From positions 1 through 5,392 of the forward strand of contig CALBRU010000288.1 of NCBI GenBank assembly GCA_937927695.1: a stretch of DNA of 5,392 nucleotides, written 5' to 3'. Positions 1-5,392 of the stretch are shown here, piece by piece; within the stretch, counting starts at the first letter, position 1; every line of letters starts with the position of its first letter. The DNA comes from an uncultured Thiomonas sp. (GTDB taxonomy: Bacteria > Pseudomonadota > Gammaproteobacteria > Burkholderiales > Burkholderiaceae_C). The position numbers were made by a program, and so were the translations under genes. The notes beneath the pieces are model-generated. The model made no database searches. It had not been told where the DNA came from and saw only the letters and a program-made list of their open reading frames with translations.

Positions 1-171
1 GCAATCTGCCGCGAACTGCACATGCTGCGCATCGCATTCCGGGCTGGCGATCCACTCCGGCTCCATCACAAAAAGCGCCAGCGCCGCATCGCATTGCGCG
101 GCGGCGTGCAACGCGGCGTGATCCTGCACACGCAGGTCGCGTTTGAACCAAACGAGCGCCAAAGTTGACAT
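1..171 (-). CDS. DNA photolyase / cryptochrome family protein, N-terminal fragment
   Basis: This is the first 57 residues of a gene on the minus strand that runs off the left edge. The start is the ATG at 171-169. The protein opens with a beta-strand and the signature LVWFKRDLRVQDHAAL (residues 6-21), followed by an alanine-rich helix and the strand ALALFVMEPEW. This is the hallmark N-terminus of the DNA photolyase alpha/beta (antenna-binding) domain. Photolyases use FAD and blue light to split UV-induced pyrimidine dimers; some relatives are cryptochrome light sensors. Family members are usually about 450-520 residues, so only about a tenth is present and the FAD domain is not seen. The repair class cannot be fixed from this fragment. 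The gene lies 82 bp downstream of pabB-pabC on the same strand and could be cotranscribed with it. No good Shine-Dalgarno sequence precedes the ATG. I am confident of the family, not of the exact activity. Confidence 0.88.
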   Translation of the reverse strand, partial: MSTLALVWFKRDLRVQDHAALHAAAQCDAALALFVMEPEWIASPECDAQHVQFAADC

Positions 172-208
172 GATTTGATGATGCCATGCCCCGGTGGCAG
201 ACCGCTGC

Positions 209-233
209 GCGCCGTCGAGTGCCATGACGGCGC
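209..233 (-). other. Short perfect hairpin between pabB-pabC and the photolyase gene
   Basis: GCGCCGTC (209-216) and GACGGCGC (226-233) form an 8-bp perfect inverted repeat around a 9-nt loop. It starts about 20 nt after the pabB-pabC stop codon on the minus strand. No T-run follows on that strand, so it is not a classical intrinsic terminator. It could protect the 3' end of the pabB message or be chance in GC-rich DNA. Nothing else was recognised in the 172-253 gap. Confidence 0.35.
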
Positions 234-253
234 CTACGGAAATTTCCGCCGCT

Positions 254-2149
254 TCACAACGTGGCTGCCAAAACCCCACGCAAGCTGTTGACCACGGCGA
301 TTTGTTCGGCGCGCAGCAATGCATCGGGTCTGAGCACGCACTCGCGCACCCCGCCGTGGTCGATCAGCCATTGCCGCCCCACTCCGGGCAACAGGCCGCT
401 TGCCAGCGCCGGCGTGCACCACGCGCCGTCGAGGCGCAGCAGCAGCGAGCTGCGCCCGCCTTCGCACAGTTCGCCGCGTTCGTTGCAGAAGATTTGGTCG
501 AATGCACCCTGCGCCTCGGCGGCGCGCCAGGCGGCGTCGTAGCGCGCACGATGGGTGGTTTTGTGGCGCAGGAACAAGTCGGCCGAATCGAGTGCTTCGG
601 CGGCTCGCAGCAGCCGCACCGGTTGCTGTGGCGCGGGCGGCATGGGCTGCACGTCGATCTCGACCGCGCCCGATTTGCGCAGCACCAACCGAGTGCGCCA
701 GAGCGCGGGGGCAAGCGCCGCGCAAGCGGCTTGCCACGCCTCGCAGCCATCGGCCAGTGCGGCAGCCGAAGGCGCAACGAGGCCGCGATGCGCCTGCGCC
801 AAGGCATCACGCATCGCAGGCAGGTCGCAGGCAAAGCCGAAAAACGCCGCCGAGCGCGCCAGCCGCGCCAAATGCCGCTCGATGCGCCCGGCCTGCGCGG
901 GCCACATGGCGGCGAAGGTTTCGATCAGACCGAAGCCCGGATCGTGCGCAGTGACAAAGCGCAGCTTGTCCCAGCATTCCTGCCACTCGGCGGCGGGGTC
1001 GGAGTCGATCACCACACCGCTGCCCACGCCCAAGTGGAACGTGCGGGTTCCGGCGGCTTCGCCGGTGGTCTGCACGTGGTCTTCAACCTGCAAGGTGCGA
1101 ATGGGCACGCTGAACACCGCCAGCGGCCCTTGCCCGGCGTCGCGCGCATCGATGAAGCCCAGCGCGCCGGTATAAAGCCCGCGCGGCTCGCCCTCCAGCG
1201 CGCGGATGATCTCCATGCTTTTGCGCTTGGGCGCGCCCGTCACCGAGCCGCAGGGAAACAGCGCGGCAAAAATCTCCATCCAGCGCCTTGGCCTGCCGCG
1301 CTCGTCCAGTGCGGCCTGCACGCTGGAGGTCATCTGCCACACGGTCGGATAGGGCTCGACGGTGAAGCGCTCGGGCACGCGCACCGAACCCGGCACGGCT
1401 AGCCGCCCCAGATCGTTGCGCAGCAGGTCGAGAATCATCAGGTTCTCGGCGCGGTTCTTGGGATCGGCAGCCAGCGCCAGCGCGGCCTGCGCGTCGGCCT
1501 CATCGTTGGCCTGGCGCACAGCGGTGCCTTTCATGGGCCGCGCCCGCAGCGTGACCCCGTCACGAGCGAAAAACAGTTCGGGCGAAAAGCTCAACACCCA
1601 GCGCCCGCCGAGTTTGGCCAAGCAGGAATAGCGCGTGGGCTGCGCCTGCCGCAGCGCGGCATACAGCGCCAACGGATGGCCGAACGCCTGCCCGCGCAGC
1701 GGCCAGGTGAAGTTGATCTGGTAGCTATCGCCCGCGCGCAGGTGTTCGGCAATGCGCGCCAGCACCGTGGCGTAGTCGGCCTGCGTGATGCCGGGCTGCA
1801 AATACGCCACGCCGCAAGGCTGGCCACCATCGAGGCTGGCGCTTTGCGCTTGGAGCCACCGCTGCGTCTCGGCGGCGGTCATGCGAGTGACCGCATCGAA
1901 CGCCAGCGCCTCGACCAGAGGGGCGGCCGGGGAAGCATGCACGGGCAAGCCGGCCAGCGCCTGCGCGGCTTCGTAATGGACGAACAAGGCGACCTGACGC
2001 CCCGCGTTCAACGCGTCTTCGATCTGCGGAAAAGCACCTTCGACTTGCTCTGCCTGCCACGCCTGCCAGCGCGCCACCGGCTGCTGGTAAAGGCGGGTCA
2101 GCGGCTGCGACGGCTCCAGCGCGTCGTCGAACAACACAAAGTCTTGCAT
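254..2149 (-). CDS. pabBC: Bifunctional aminodeoxychorismate synthase component I / 4-amino-4-deoxychorismate lyase (PabB-PabC fusion)
   Basis: A 631-residue cytoplasmic enzyme fusing two consecutive steps of p-aminobenzoate synthesis for folate. The PabB half (about residues 1-400) aminates chorismate using ammonia from a PabA glutaminase, which is not in this window. The PabC half (about 403-631) is a PLP-dependent fold-type IV lyase that releases pyruvate to give PABA. Visible PabB motifs are PMKGT (205-209, with Lys207 at the position of the ADC-synthase active-site lysine rather than the Ala of TrpE), DLLRNDLGR (241-249), GSVTGAPK (301-308), YTGALGFI (326-333) and the acidic DPAAEWQE segment (384-391). 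In PabC, GLIETF (407-412), HLARLARSAAFFGF (426-439), HKTTHRARYD (529-538, Lys530 the likely PLP lysine), the ELCEGGRSS segment (560-568) and GLLPGVGR (585-592) are present. The start at 2149 is chosen because FVLFDDA is the usual family N-terminus. An in-frame ATG at 2233 would add 28 residues that do not look like the family. The Shine-Dalgarno is weak for both. The reading frame is intact and the length is normal for the fusion. Confidence 0.95.
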   Translation of the reverse strand: MQDFVLFDDALEPSQPLTRLYQQPVARWQAWQAEQVEGAFPQIEDALNAGRQVALFVHYEAAQALAGLPVHASPAAPLVEALAFDAVTRMTAAETQRWLQAQSASLDGGQPCGVAYLQPGITQADYATVLARIAEHLRAGDSYQINFTWPLRGQAFGHPLALYAALRQAQPTRYSCLAKLGGRWVLSFSPELFFARDGVTLRARPMKGTAVRQANDEADAQAALALAADPKNRAENLMILDLLRNDLGRLAVPGSVRVPERFTVEPYPTVWQMTSSVQAALDERGRPRRWMEIFAALFPCGSVTGAPKRKSMEIIRALEGEPRGLYTGALGFIDARDAGQGPLAVFSVPIRTLQVEDHVQTTGEAAGTRTFHLGVGSGVVIDSDPAAEWQECWDKLRFVTAHDPGFGLIETFAAMWPAQAGRIERHLARLARSAAFFGFACDLPAMRDALAQAHRGLVAPSAAALADGCEAWQAACAALAPALWRTRLVLRKSGAVEIDVQPMPPAPQQPVRLLRAAEALDSADLFLRHKTTHRARYDAAWRAAEAQGAFDQIFCNERGELCEGGRSSLLLRLDGAWCTPALASGLLPGVGRQWLIDHGGVRECVLRPDALLRAEQIAVVNSLRGVLAATL

Positions 2150-2291
2150 GGCGGTGAGGCGAATCGGGGGAAACCCCTGTGACAGGTGGGCGACAAATGC
2201 GACGTTTTGTCGCGCTTGTGGCGCAGCAGGCATTCCTACAGTGAGAACGTCGTTTTTGGCAACGGTTTGAATCCATCGCTTTCAATTGTCC
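2150..2291. promoter_or_regulatory. Divergent intergenic control region between pabB-pabC and the TonB receptor
   Basis: This 142-bp region separates two genes read in opposite directions, so it should hold promoters for both. I could not pick a convincing -35/-10 pair in either direction. TTGGCA (2256-2261) could be a -35 toward the receptor, but no good -10 lies at the right distance. A small GGGG-AAA-CCCC hairpin (2167-2177) lies in the presumed pabB leader. The dyad at 2190-2213 is listed separately. No clear Shine-Dalgarno stands before either start codon. Confidence 0.6.
2190..2213. promoter_or_regulatory. Candidate operator: 24-bp dyad with GCGAC / GTCGC half-sites
   Basis: GCGACAAA (2190-2197) and TTTGTCGC (2206-2213) are perfect reverse complements separated by exactly 8 bp. 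A second GCGAC sits inside (2199-2203), so GCGAC-N5-GTCGC is also present (2199-2213). The latter resembles the GCGNC-Nx-GNCGC sites I recall for the RegA/PrrA/ActR/RoxR redox response regulators. That resemblance is from memory and the regulator is not in the window. The site lies 78 bp upstream of the receptor ATG and 40 bp upstream of the pabB start, so it could act on either gene. It could also form an RNA hairpin. Confidence 0.4.
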
Positions 2292-4604
2292 ATGCAAACA
2301 TCTTTCTGTTCCCCGTCAAGCTCGCGTCTGTCACGCACAGCCCTTTCAATCGCCCTGAGTGCCGCACTGGCTGCGCTGTGCGCCAGCAACGTCCAGGCCG
2401 CCGAGACCACCTTGCCCGAAGTCGTCGTCTCGGGCGCGGCTGCTGGCGCGCAGTCCTGGGCGCAATGGCAAAGCGCCATCGATCTGGCCCAGCGTCGCGC
2501 CGCCACCAACGACACCGCCAGCCTGCTGCTGGGCATTCCCGGCATGTCGGTCAACGCGGCTGGCGGCGTCTCCGGGCTGCCGCAGTACAACGGCCTGTCG
2601 GACGACAACCTCAACATCCAGCTCGACGGCATGGGGCTGATCGCCAGCTGCCCCAACCACATGAATCCGGTGTTGTCTTACGCCTCGCCGTCGCAGGTGC
2701 AAAGCATCACCGTGTATCCGGCAGGCATGGTGCCGGTGTCGGTCGGCGCAGACGCCATCGGCGGCGCCATCGAAGTGAAAACCCGCGCGCCGCAATTTGC
2801 CCCAGCGGGGCAGACGTCGATCGCCGGCGGCGAGGTCAGCGCGGGCTACGCCAGCAACGGCGACGCGCGCAGCCTCGGGCTGAACGCCCATTACGGCACG
2901 CCGTCGTTCGCCATCGCCTATGACGGCGCGCTGACCAAGGCCGATGACTACTCCGCCGGGGGCGACTTCAAAACTTTCACCGCCACCGGCCGCCCGGGCC
3001 ACAGCCTGGGGCGCGACGTCGTCGGCTCCACCGCCTACGACGTGCGCAACCACACCCTGGGGCTGGCGTGGAAGGGCAGCGACCAATTGTTCGAAATCGG
3101 TCTGGGCTATCAGGACGTGCCGTATCAGCTCTACCCCAACCAGCGCATGGACATGCTGGGCAATACCGAAAAGCGCATCAATCTGCACTGGCTCAAGCAG
3201 TTCGGCTGGGGCTCGCTCGATGCGCGCGCTTACCATGAAACCGTCGATCACTTCATGGACTTCGGCGCAGACAAACGCTTCTGGTATGGCAGCCAGACCC
3301 TGCAGGGCAGCGTGGGCGGCTATCCCTGCAGCCCGCTGTCGCCCACCTGCGCCGCCGGCATGCCGATGTATAGCCAAAGCCGCACCACCGGCGTGAAGCT
3401 GCAGGCGAGCATCGATCTGTCGGCGCAGGACGTGTTGCGCACCGGAGTCGAGCTGCAGCGCTATCACCTCGACGACTACTGGACGCCATCGGGCGGGATG
3501 ATGTGGCCCGGCACCTTCCTCAACGTCAACGACGGCAAGCGCGACCGCATCGGCGTATGGGGCGAATGGCAAAAGCAGCTCAGCGCGCAATGGCAAACTC
3601 TGGCGGGGCTGCGGGTGGAGCGCGTGCGCACCGATGCCGGGCCGGTGCACGGCTATGCCAACAGCAATGGCATGGGCACGATGATGAACTACCAGTTGCG
3701 CGACGCCACGGCGTTCAACGCCATCGACCGCGAGCGCACCGACACCAATGTCGATGCCTCGCTGCTGTCGCGCTGGACGCTTTCTCCCATGCAGGATCTC
3801 TCGGTGGGCCTGAGCCACACCACCCGCTCGCCCAACCTCTACCAGCGCGATCCCTGGAGCACCTGGTCGATGGCTGCGGTGATGAACAACTTCGTCGGCG
3901 ACGGCAACGGCTACATCGGCAACCCTAATCTCAAGCCGGAAAAAGCCACCACCCTGTCGGCCAGCTTCGATCTGCACAGCGCCGACCGCGCTTGGGAGTT
4001 CACCGCGCAACCGTTCTATACCCATGTCAGCGATTACATCGACGCGGTGCAGTGGAACGCAATGGCCAACGCGCCGCAAGTCACGCCGCTGAAAAACCAG
4101 TTCGTCGTCCTCAAATACGTCAACCAGACCGCGCGACTGTACGGGCTGAATCTCTCGGGCAAGATGCCTCTGGGCAACGGCGCGCTCGGGCGGCTGGGGC
4201 TGCAAGGCGTGGTCAACTACACCCACGGCGAAAACACCGCCACGGGAGACAACCTCTACGCCATCATGCCGCTCAATGCCCGGCTCAGTCTCACCCAGCA
4301 GTTGGGCGGATGGAACAACGCGCTGGAATGGGTGCTGGTCAAGGCCAAGACGCAGGTTTCCGCCGTGCGCAATGAAATCCCCACCGGCGGCTACGGCCTG
4401 CTCAACCTGCGCACCAGCTACAGCTTCAAGCAAGTGCGGGTCGATTTTGGCATCGACAACCTGCTCGACAAGTTCTACGCCCTGCCCACCGGCGGCGCCT
4501 ACGTCGGCCAGGGCACGACCATGTCGATCAACGGCCTGCCTTGGGGCATTGCCGTGCCGGGGCCGGGACGCTCGGTGTACGCGCGGGTGGGGGTGAAATT
4601 CTAG
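2292..4604 (+). CDS. TonB-dependent outer-membrane receptor, possibly for copper (OprC-like metal motifs)
   Basis: A complete 770-residue TonB-dependent transporter, which imports a ligand across the outer membrane using energy from TonB-ExbB-ExbD. Residues 1-36 form a signal peptide with Arg12 and Arg15, a long Ala/Leu core and a likely cut at VQA|AE. LPEVVVSG (41-48) is a typical TonB box. The plug follows (about 60-165), with ASLLLGIPGMSVN, the LDGMGL turn (111-116) and GADAIGGAIEVKT (152-164). The rest is a 22-strand-type beta barrel with GNPNLKPEKA (543-552) and ends in Phe770, as outer-membrane proteins usually do. CPNHM (120-124) in the plug and HFM (320-322) in the barrel match the CxxxM and HxM copper ligands reported for Pseudomonas OprC. 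Further Met/Cys residues occur at C346, C353, M357, M359, M403, M404 and M461-M465. This makes copper uptake plausible, but the substrate is inferred and no copper gene is nearby. The start is the ATG at 2292; a TTG at 2286 would add two residues. The stop TAG overlaps the end of a palindromic element (see 4604-4767). Confidence 0.95.
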   Translation: MQTSFCSPSSSRLSRTALSIALSAALAALCASNVQAAETTLPEVVVSGAAAGAQSWAQWQSAIDLAQRRAATNDTASLLLGIPGMSVNAAGGVSGLPQYNGLSDDNLNIQLDGMGLIASCPNHMNPVLSYASPSQVQSITVYPAGMVPVSVGADAIGGAIEVKTRAPQFAPAGQTSIAGGEVSAGYASNGDARSLGLNAHYGTPSFAIAYDGALTKADDYSAGGDFKTFTATGRPGHSLGRDVVGSTAYDVRNHTLGLAWKGSDQLFEIGLGYQDVPYQLYPNQRMDMLGNTEKRINLHWLKQFGWGSLDARAYHETVDHFMDFGADKRFWYGSQTLQGSVGGYPCSPLSPTCAAGMPMYSQSRTTGVKLQASIDLSAQDVLRTGVELQRYHLDDYWTPSGGMMWPGTFLNVNDGKRDRIGVWGEWQKQLSAQWQTLAGLRVERVRTDAGPVHGYANSNGMGTMMNYQLRDATAFNAIDRERTDTNVDASLLSRWTLSPMQDLSVGLSHTTRSPNLYQRDPWSTWSMAAVMNNFVGDGNGYIGNPNLKPEKATTLSASFDLHSADRAWEFTAQPFYTHVSDYIDAVQWNAMANAPQVTPLKNQFVVLKYVNQTARLYGLNLSGKMPLGNGALGRLGLQGVVNYTHGENTATGDNLYAIMPLNARLSLTQQLGGWNNALEWVLVKAKTQVSAVRNEIPTGGYGLLNLRTSYSFKQVRVDFGIDNLLDKFYALPTGGAYVGQGTTMSINGLPWGIAVPGPGRSVYARVGVKF

Positions 4605-4767
4605 GAGCCTGTCGGGCTTGGGGCGTGGAAAGCGAAAAAGGGTGGTGGGGATGCCATGGGGCGGCGGATTTGCAGCCCCATAGCCGAAGCTATGGGGCAA
4701 AAAGCCGCTGCCCCAGGGCGCCGCACCGCCCTTTTGCAGCCCGCGATCCTCAAGCCCGACAGGCTCC
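4604..4767. mobile_element. MITE-like palindromic element, 164 bp, with 17-bp terminal inverted repeats and TA flanks
   Basis: GGAGCCTGTCGGGCTTG (4604-4620) is the exact reverse complement of 4751-4767. Including the flanking TA on each side (4602-4603 and 4768-4769) the match is 19 bp, and it stops there. The interior folds as a nested imperfect palindrome: 4636-4650 with 4721-4735, 4657-4667 with 4705-4715, and a perfect 10-bp apex 4675-4684 with 4689-4698 around CGAA. It is too short to encode a transposase, so any movement would depend on one supplied elsewhere. TA flanks fit families that duplicate TA, such as IS630/Tc1-mariner or the IS427 group of IS5. The family is not identified. The element overlaps the last base of the receptor stop codon. 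A large REP-type or intergenic repeat is the alternative; copy number in the genome would decide. Confidence 0.75.
4675..4698. repeat. Apex hairpin of the palindromic element
   Basis: GCCCCATAGC (4675-4684) and GCTATGGGGC (4689-4698) form a perfect 10-bp stem around CGAA. Read on the minus strand the loop is TTCG closed by C-G, so an RNA from that strand would carry a C(UUCG)G tetraloop, an unusually stable type. No T-run follows the stem on either strand, so it is not an intrinsic terminator by itself. Confidence 0.7.
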
Positions 4768-4808
4768 TAAGCTGCCCGGCTGGCGTTGAAATAGCATTGC
4801 CTTTTTGC

Positions 4809-4832
4809 GCCGCCCCTGAAAACCGGGGCGGC
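4809..4832 (+). terminator. GC-rich hairpin upstream of the substrate-binding protein gene; possible weak terminator of the receptor
   Basis: GCCGCCCC (4809-4816) and GGGGCGGC (4825-4832) form a perfect 8-bp stem with an 8-nt loop. Only TGTT follows, so the U-tract is poor; the run of five T (4802-4806) precedes the stem instead. It may be an imperfect terminator for the receptor or a leader hairpin 25 nt before the next start codon. Before the palindromic element inserted, it would have stood about 38 nt after the receptor stop, a normal terminator distance. Confidence 0.35.
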
Positions 4833-4841
4833 TGTTCCCTC

Positions 4842-4847
4842 AGAAGG
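4842..4847 (+). promoter_or_regulatory. Ribosome binding site of the substrate-binding protein gene
   Basis: AGAAGG matches five of six bases of AGGAGG and lies 10 nt before the ATG at 4858. It supports that start, which also gives a clean Tat signal peptide. It is the only convincing Shine-Dalgarno in the window. Confidence 0.6.
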
Positions 4848-4857
4848 CTTTGCTCGC

Positions 4858-5345
4858 ATGCATACCACCCGCAGAAGTTTTATCTCCACCCTGGCCGGTG
4901 GCTTATTGCTCGGCGCCGCGCCAGTGCATGCGCGGCAGATTCCCACCGTCAAGCTCGCTTTCATCGACCCGCTCACCGGCCCCTTCGCCGCAGTGGGACA
5001 GAACCAGTTGCAGAGTTGGCAGTTCGTGGCCGGCCGGGTCAACCGCGGCAACACCGCCGGGGTGCGCTTCGAGATCGTGCCCTTCGACAACAAGGGCGCG
5101 GTGCAAGACACGGTCAACGCGCTGCAGGCCGCGGTGGATCAGGGCATCCGCTATGTATTGCAAGGCGACGGATCGGGCGCGGCGATTGCGCTCTCCAAAG
5201 CGGTGAGCCGTCACAACACCCGCCATCCCGGCAAGGAAGTGCTCTACCTCAACTACGCCGCGGTCGATTCCGCGCTCACCGGCAGCGACTGCAGTTTCTG
5301 GCACTTTGCGCTGCAGCCCAGCGTGCCCATGACCCTGCAGGCGAT
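4858..5345 (+). CDS. ABC transporter periplasmic substrate-binding protein, branched-chain amino acid (LivJ/LivK-like) family, N-terminal part
   Basis: This is the first 162 codons of a periplasmic type-1 binding protein (Peripla_BP_6 class), which captures a small ligand for an ABC importer. The N-terminus has a twin-arginine signal: TRRSFIS (residues 4-10), a Gly/Leu/Ala core and a likely cut at VHA|RQ after residue 25. That suggests Tat export of the folded protein. The mature part begins with the family's first strand and turn, VKLAFIDPLTGPFAAVGQ (31-48). VRFEIVPFDNKG (69-80), an AVQDTVNALQAAVDQG helix (81-96) and the ligand-cleft segment YVLQGDGSGAA (99-109) follow. Typical members are about 370-420 residues, so over half is missing. 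The reading frame continues to a TAG at 5365-5367, but bases from 5346 onward are sequencing adapter, so that end is false. The ligand cannot be told; amino acids, amides, urea or aromatic acids are all known in this family. No permease or ATPase gene is visible. Confidence 0.88.
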
Positions 5346-5392
5346 AGATCGGAAGAGCGTCGTGTAGGGAAAGAGTGTAGATCTCGGTGGTC
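5346..5392. other. Illumina adapter sequence at the contig end (artefact)
   Basis: From AGATCGGAAGAGCGTCGTG at 5346 to the last base, all 47 bases agree with the reverse complement of the Illumina TruSeq universal adapter as I know it, including the later AGATCTCGGTGGTC. This is untrimmed library adapter, not genomic DNA. It supplies six false C-terminal residues (DRKSVV), the third base of the preceding Ile codon, and a false stop codon to the substrate-binding protein frame. Confidence 0.97.

Noticed and set aside
194..1402. A 402-codon open frame on the plus strand opposite pabB-pabC
   Set aside because: It is a shadow frame: no recognisable motifs, Arg/Ala/Gly/Gln-rich composition, and it overlaps clear PabB-PabC active-site motifs on the other strand.
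2150..2233. Extended N-terminus of pabB-pabC starting at the ATG at 2233
   Set aside because: The extra 28 residues do not resemble the family N-terminus, there is no properly spaced Shine-Dalgarno, and the extension would cover the perfect dyad at 2190-2213.
2286..2291. TTG start two codons before the receptor ATG
   Set aside because: TTG is a weaker start, no Shine-Dalgarno favours it, and the ATG at 2292 gives a full signal peptide.
2376..2387. Cys30 in the receptor signal peptide as a possible lipoprotein cysteine
   Set aside because: The preceding residues are A-A-L, with Leu directly before Cys, which does not fit a lipobox. The VQA|AE site further on is a better cleavage site.
2346..4700. 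A very long open frame (784 codons) on the minus strand opposite the TonB receptor
   Set aside because: It is an antisense shadow of GC-rich codons. Its translation is full of low-complexity Ala/Val/Gly/His/Arg with no family motifs, while the plus strand has a complete receptor with signal peptide and terminal Phe.
4675..4703. Apex stem of the element followed by AAAAA as an intrinsic terminator
   Set aside because: The homopolymer after the stem is A on the plus strand, and TGCAAATCC follows on the minus strand. Neither gives a U-tract after the stem in RNA.
5346..5367. Natural C-terminus and stop codon of the substrate-binding protein
   Set aside because: The bases are Illumina adapter, and a 169-residue length is less than half of the family's usual size.
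1..5392. tRNA or rRNA genes, CRISPR arrays, toxin-antitoxin or phage-defence genes
   Set aside because: I looked on both strands and saw no cloverleaf, no regularly spaced direct repeats, and no frame with motifs of those systems. Apart from the palindromic element the window is ordinary metabolic and transport genes.

Overview
The window is GC-rich proteobacterial DNA with densely packed genes. A fused PabB-PabC protein, a photolyase of the 'FKRDLRV' type and a large TonB receptor all point to a betaproteobacterium (Burkholderiales-like). That placement is inferred from gene style, not from a marker gene. Both outer genes are cut by the window ends. The right end is not genomic: the last 47 bases are Illumina adapter.

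Left part, minus strand (1-2149): pabB-pabC encodes a bifunctional enzyme that turns chorismate into p-aminobenzoate for folate synthesis. It is followed, after an 82-bp gap, by the start of a photolyase/cryptochrome gene that runs off the left edge. Photolyases use FAD and often a folate antenna, so the pairing is plausible, but nothing here proves a functional link.

Divergent control region (2150-2291): 142 bp separates pabB from the outer-membrane receptor gene. It holds a perfect 8-8-8 dyad made of GCGAC/GTCGC half-sites, a candidate operator.

Middle, plus strand (2292-4604): a complete 770-aa TonB-dependent outer-membrane receptor with signal peptide, TonB box, plug and barrel. It carries a CxxxM motif in the plug and an HxM motif in the barrel, the combination described for the copper receptor OprC. 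Copper or another soft metal is therefore a reasonable substrate hypothesis.

Right intergenic region (4605-4857): almost entirely a 164-bp non-coding palindromic element (4604-4767) with 17-bp perfect terminal inverted repeats and TA on both sides. It looks like a MITE. It sits inside the receptor's stop codon: removing the element and one TA restores TAA, while the present stop is TAG, with its G supplied by the element. A smaller GC hairpin lies beyond it.

Right end, plus strand (4858-5345): the first 162 codons of a Tat-type periplasmic substrate-binding protein of the branched-chain amino acid ABC transporter family. The apparent stop at 5365-5367 lies in adapter sequence and is an artefact. 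Before the element inserted, receptor and binding-protein genes would have been only about 87 bp apart, so they may once have shared a transcript.
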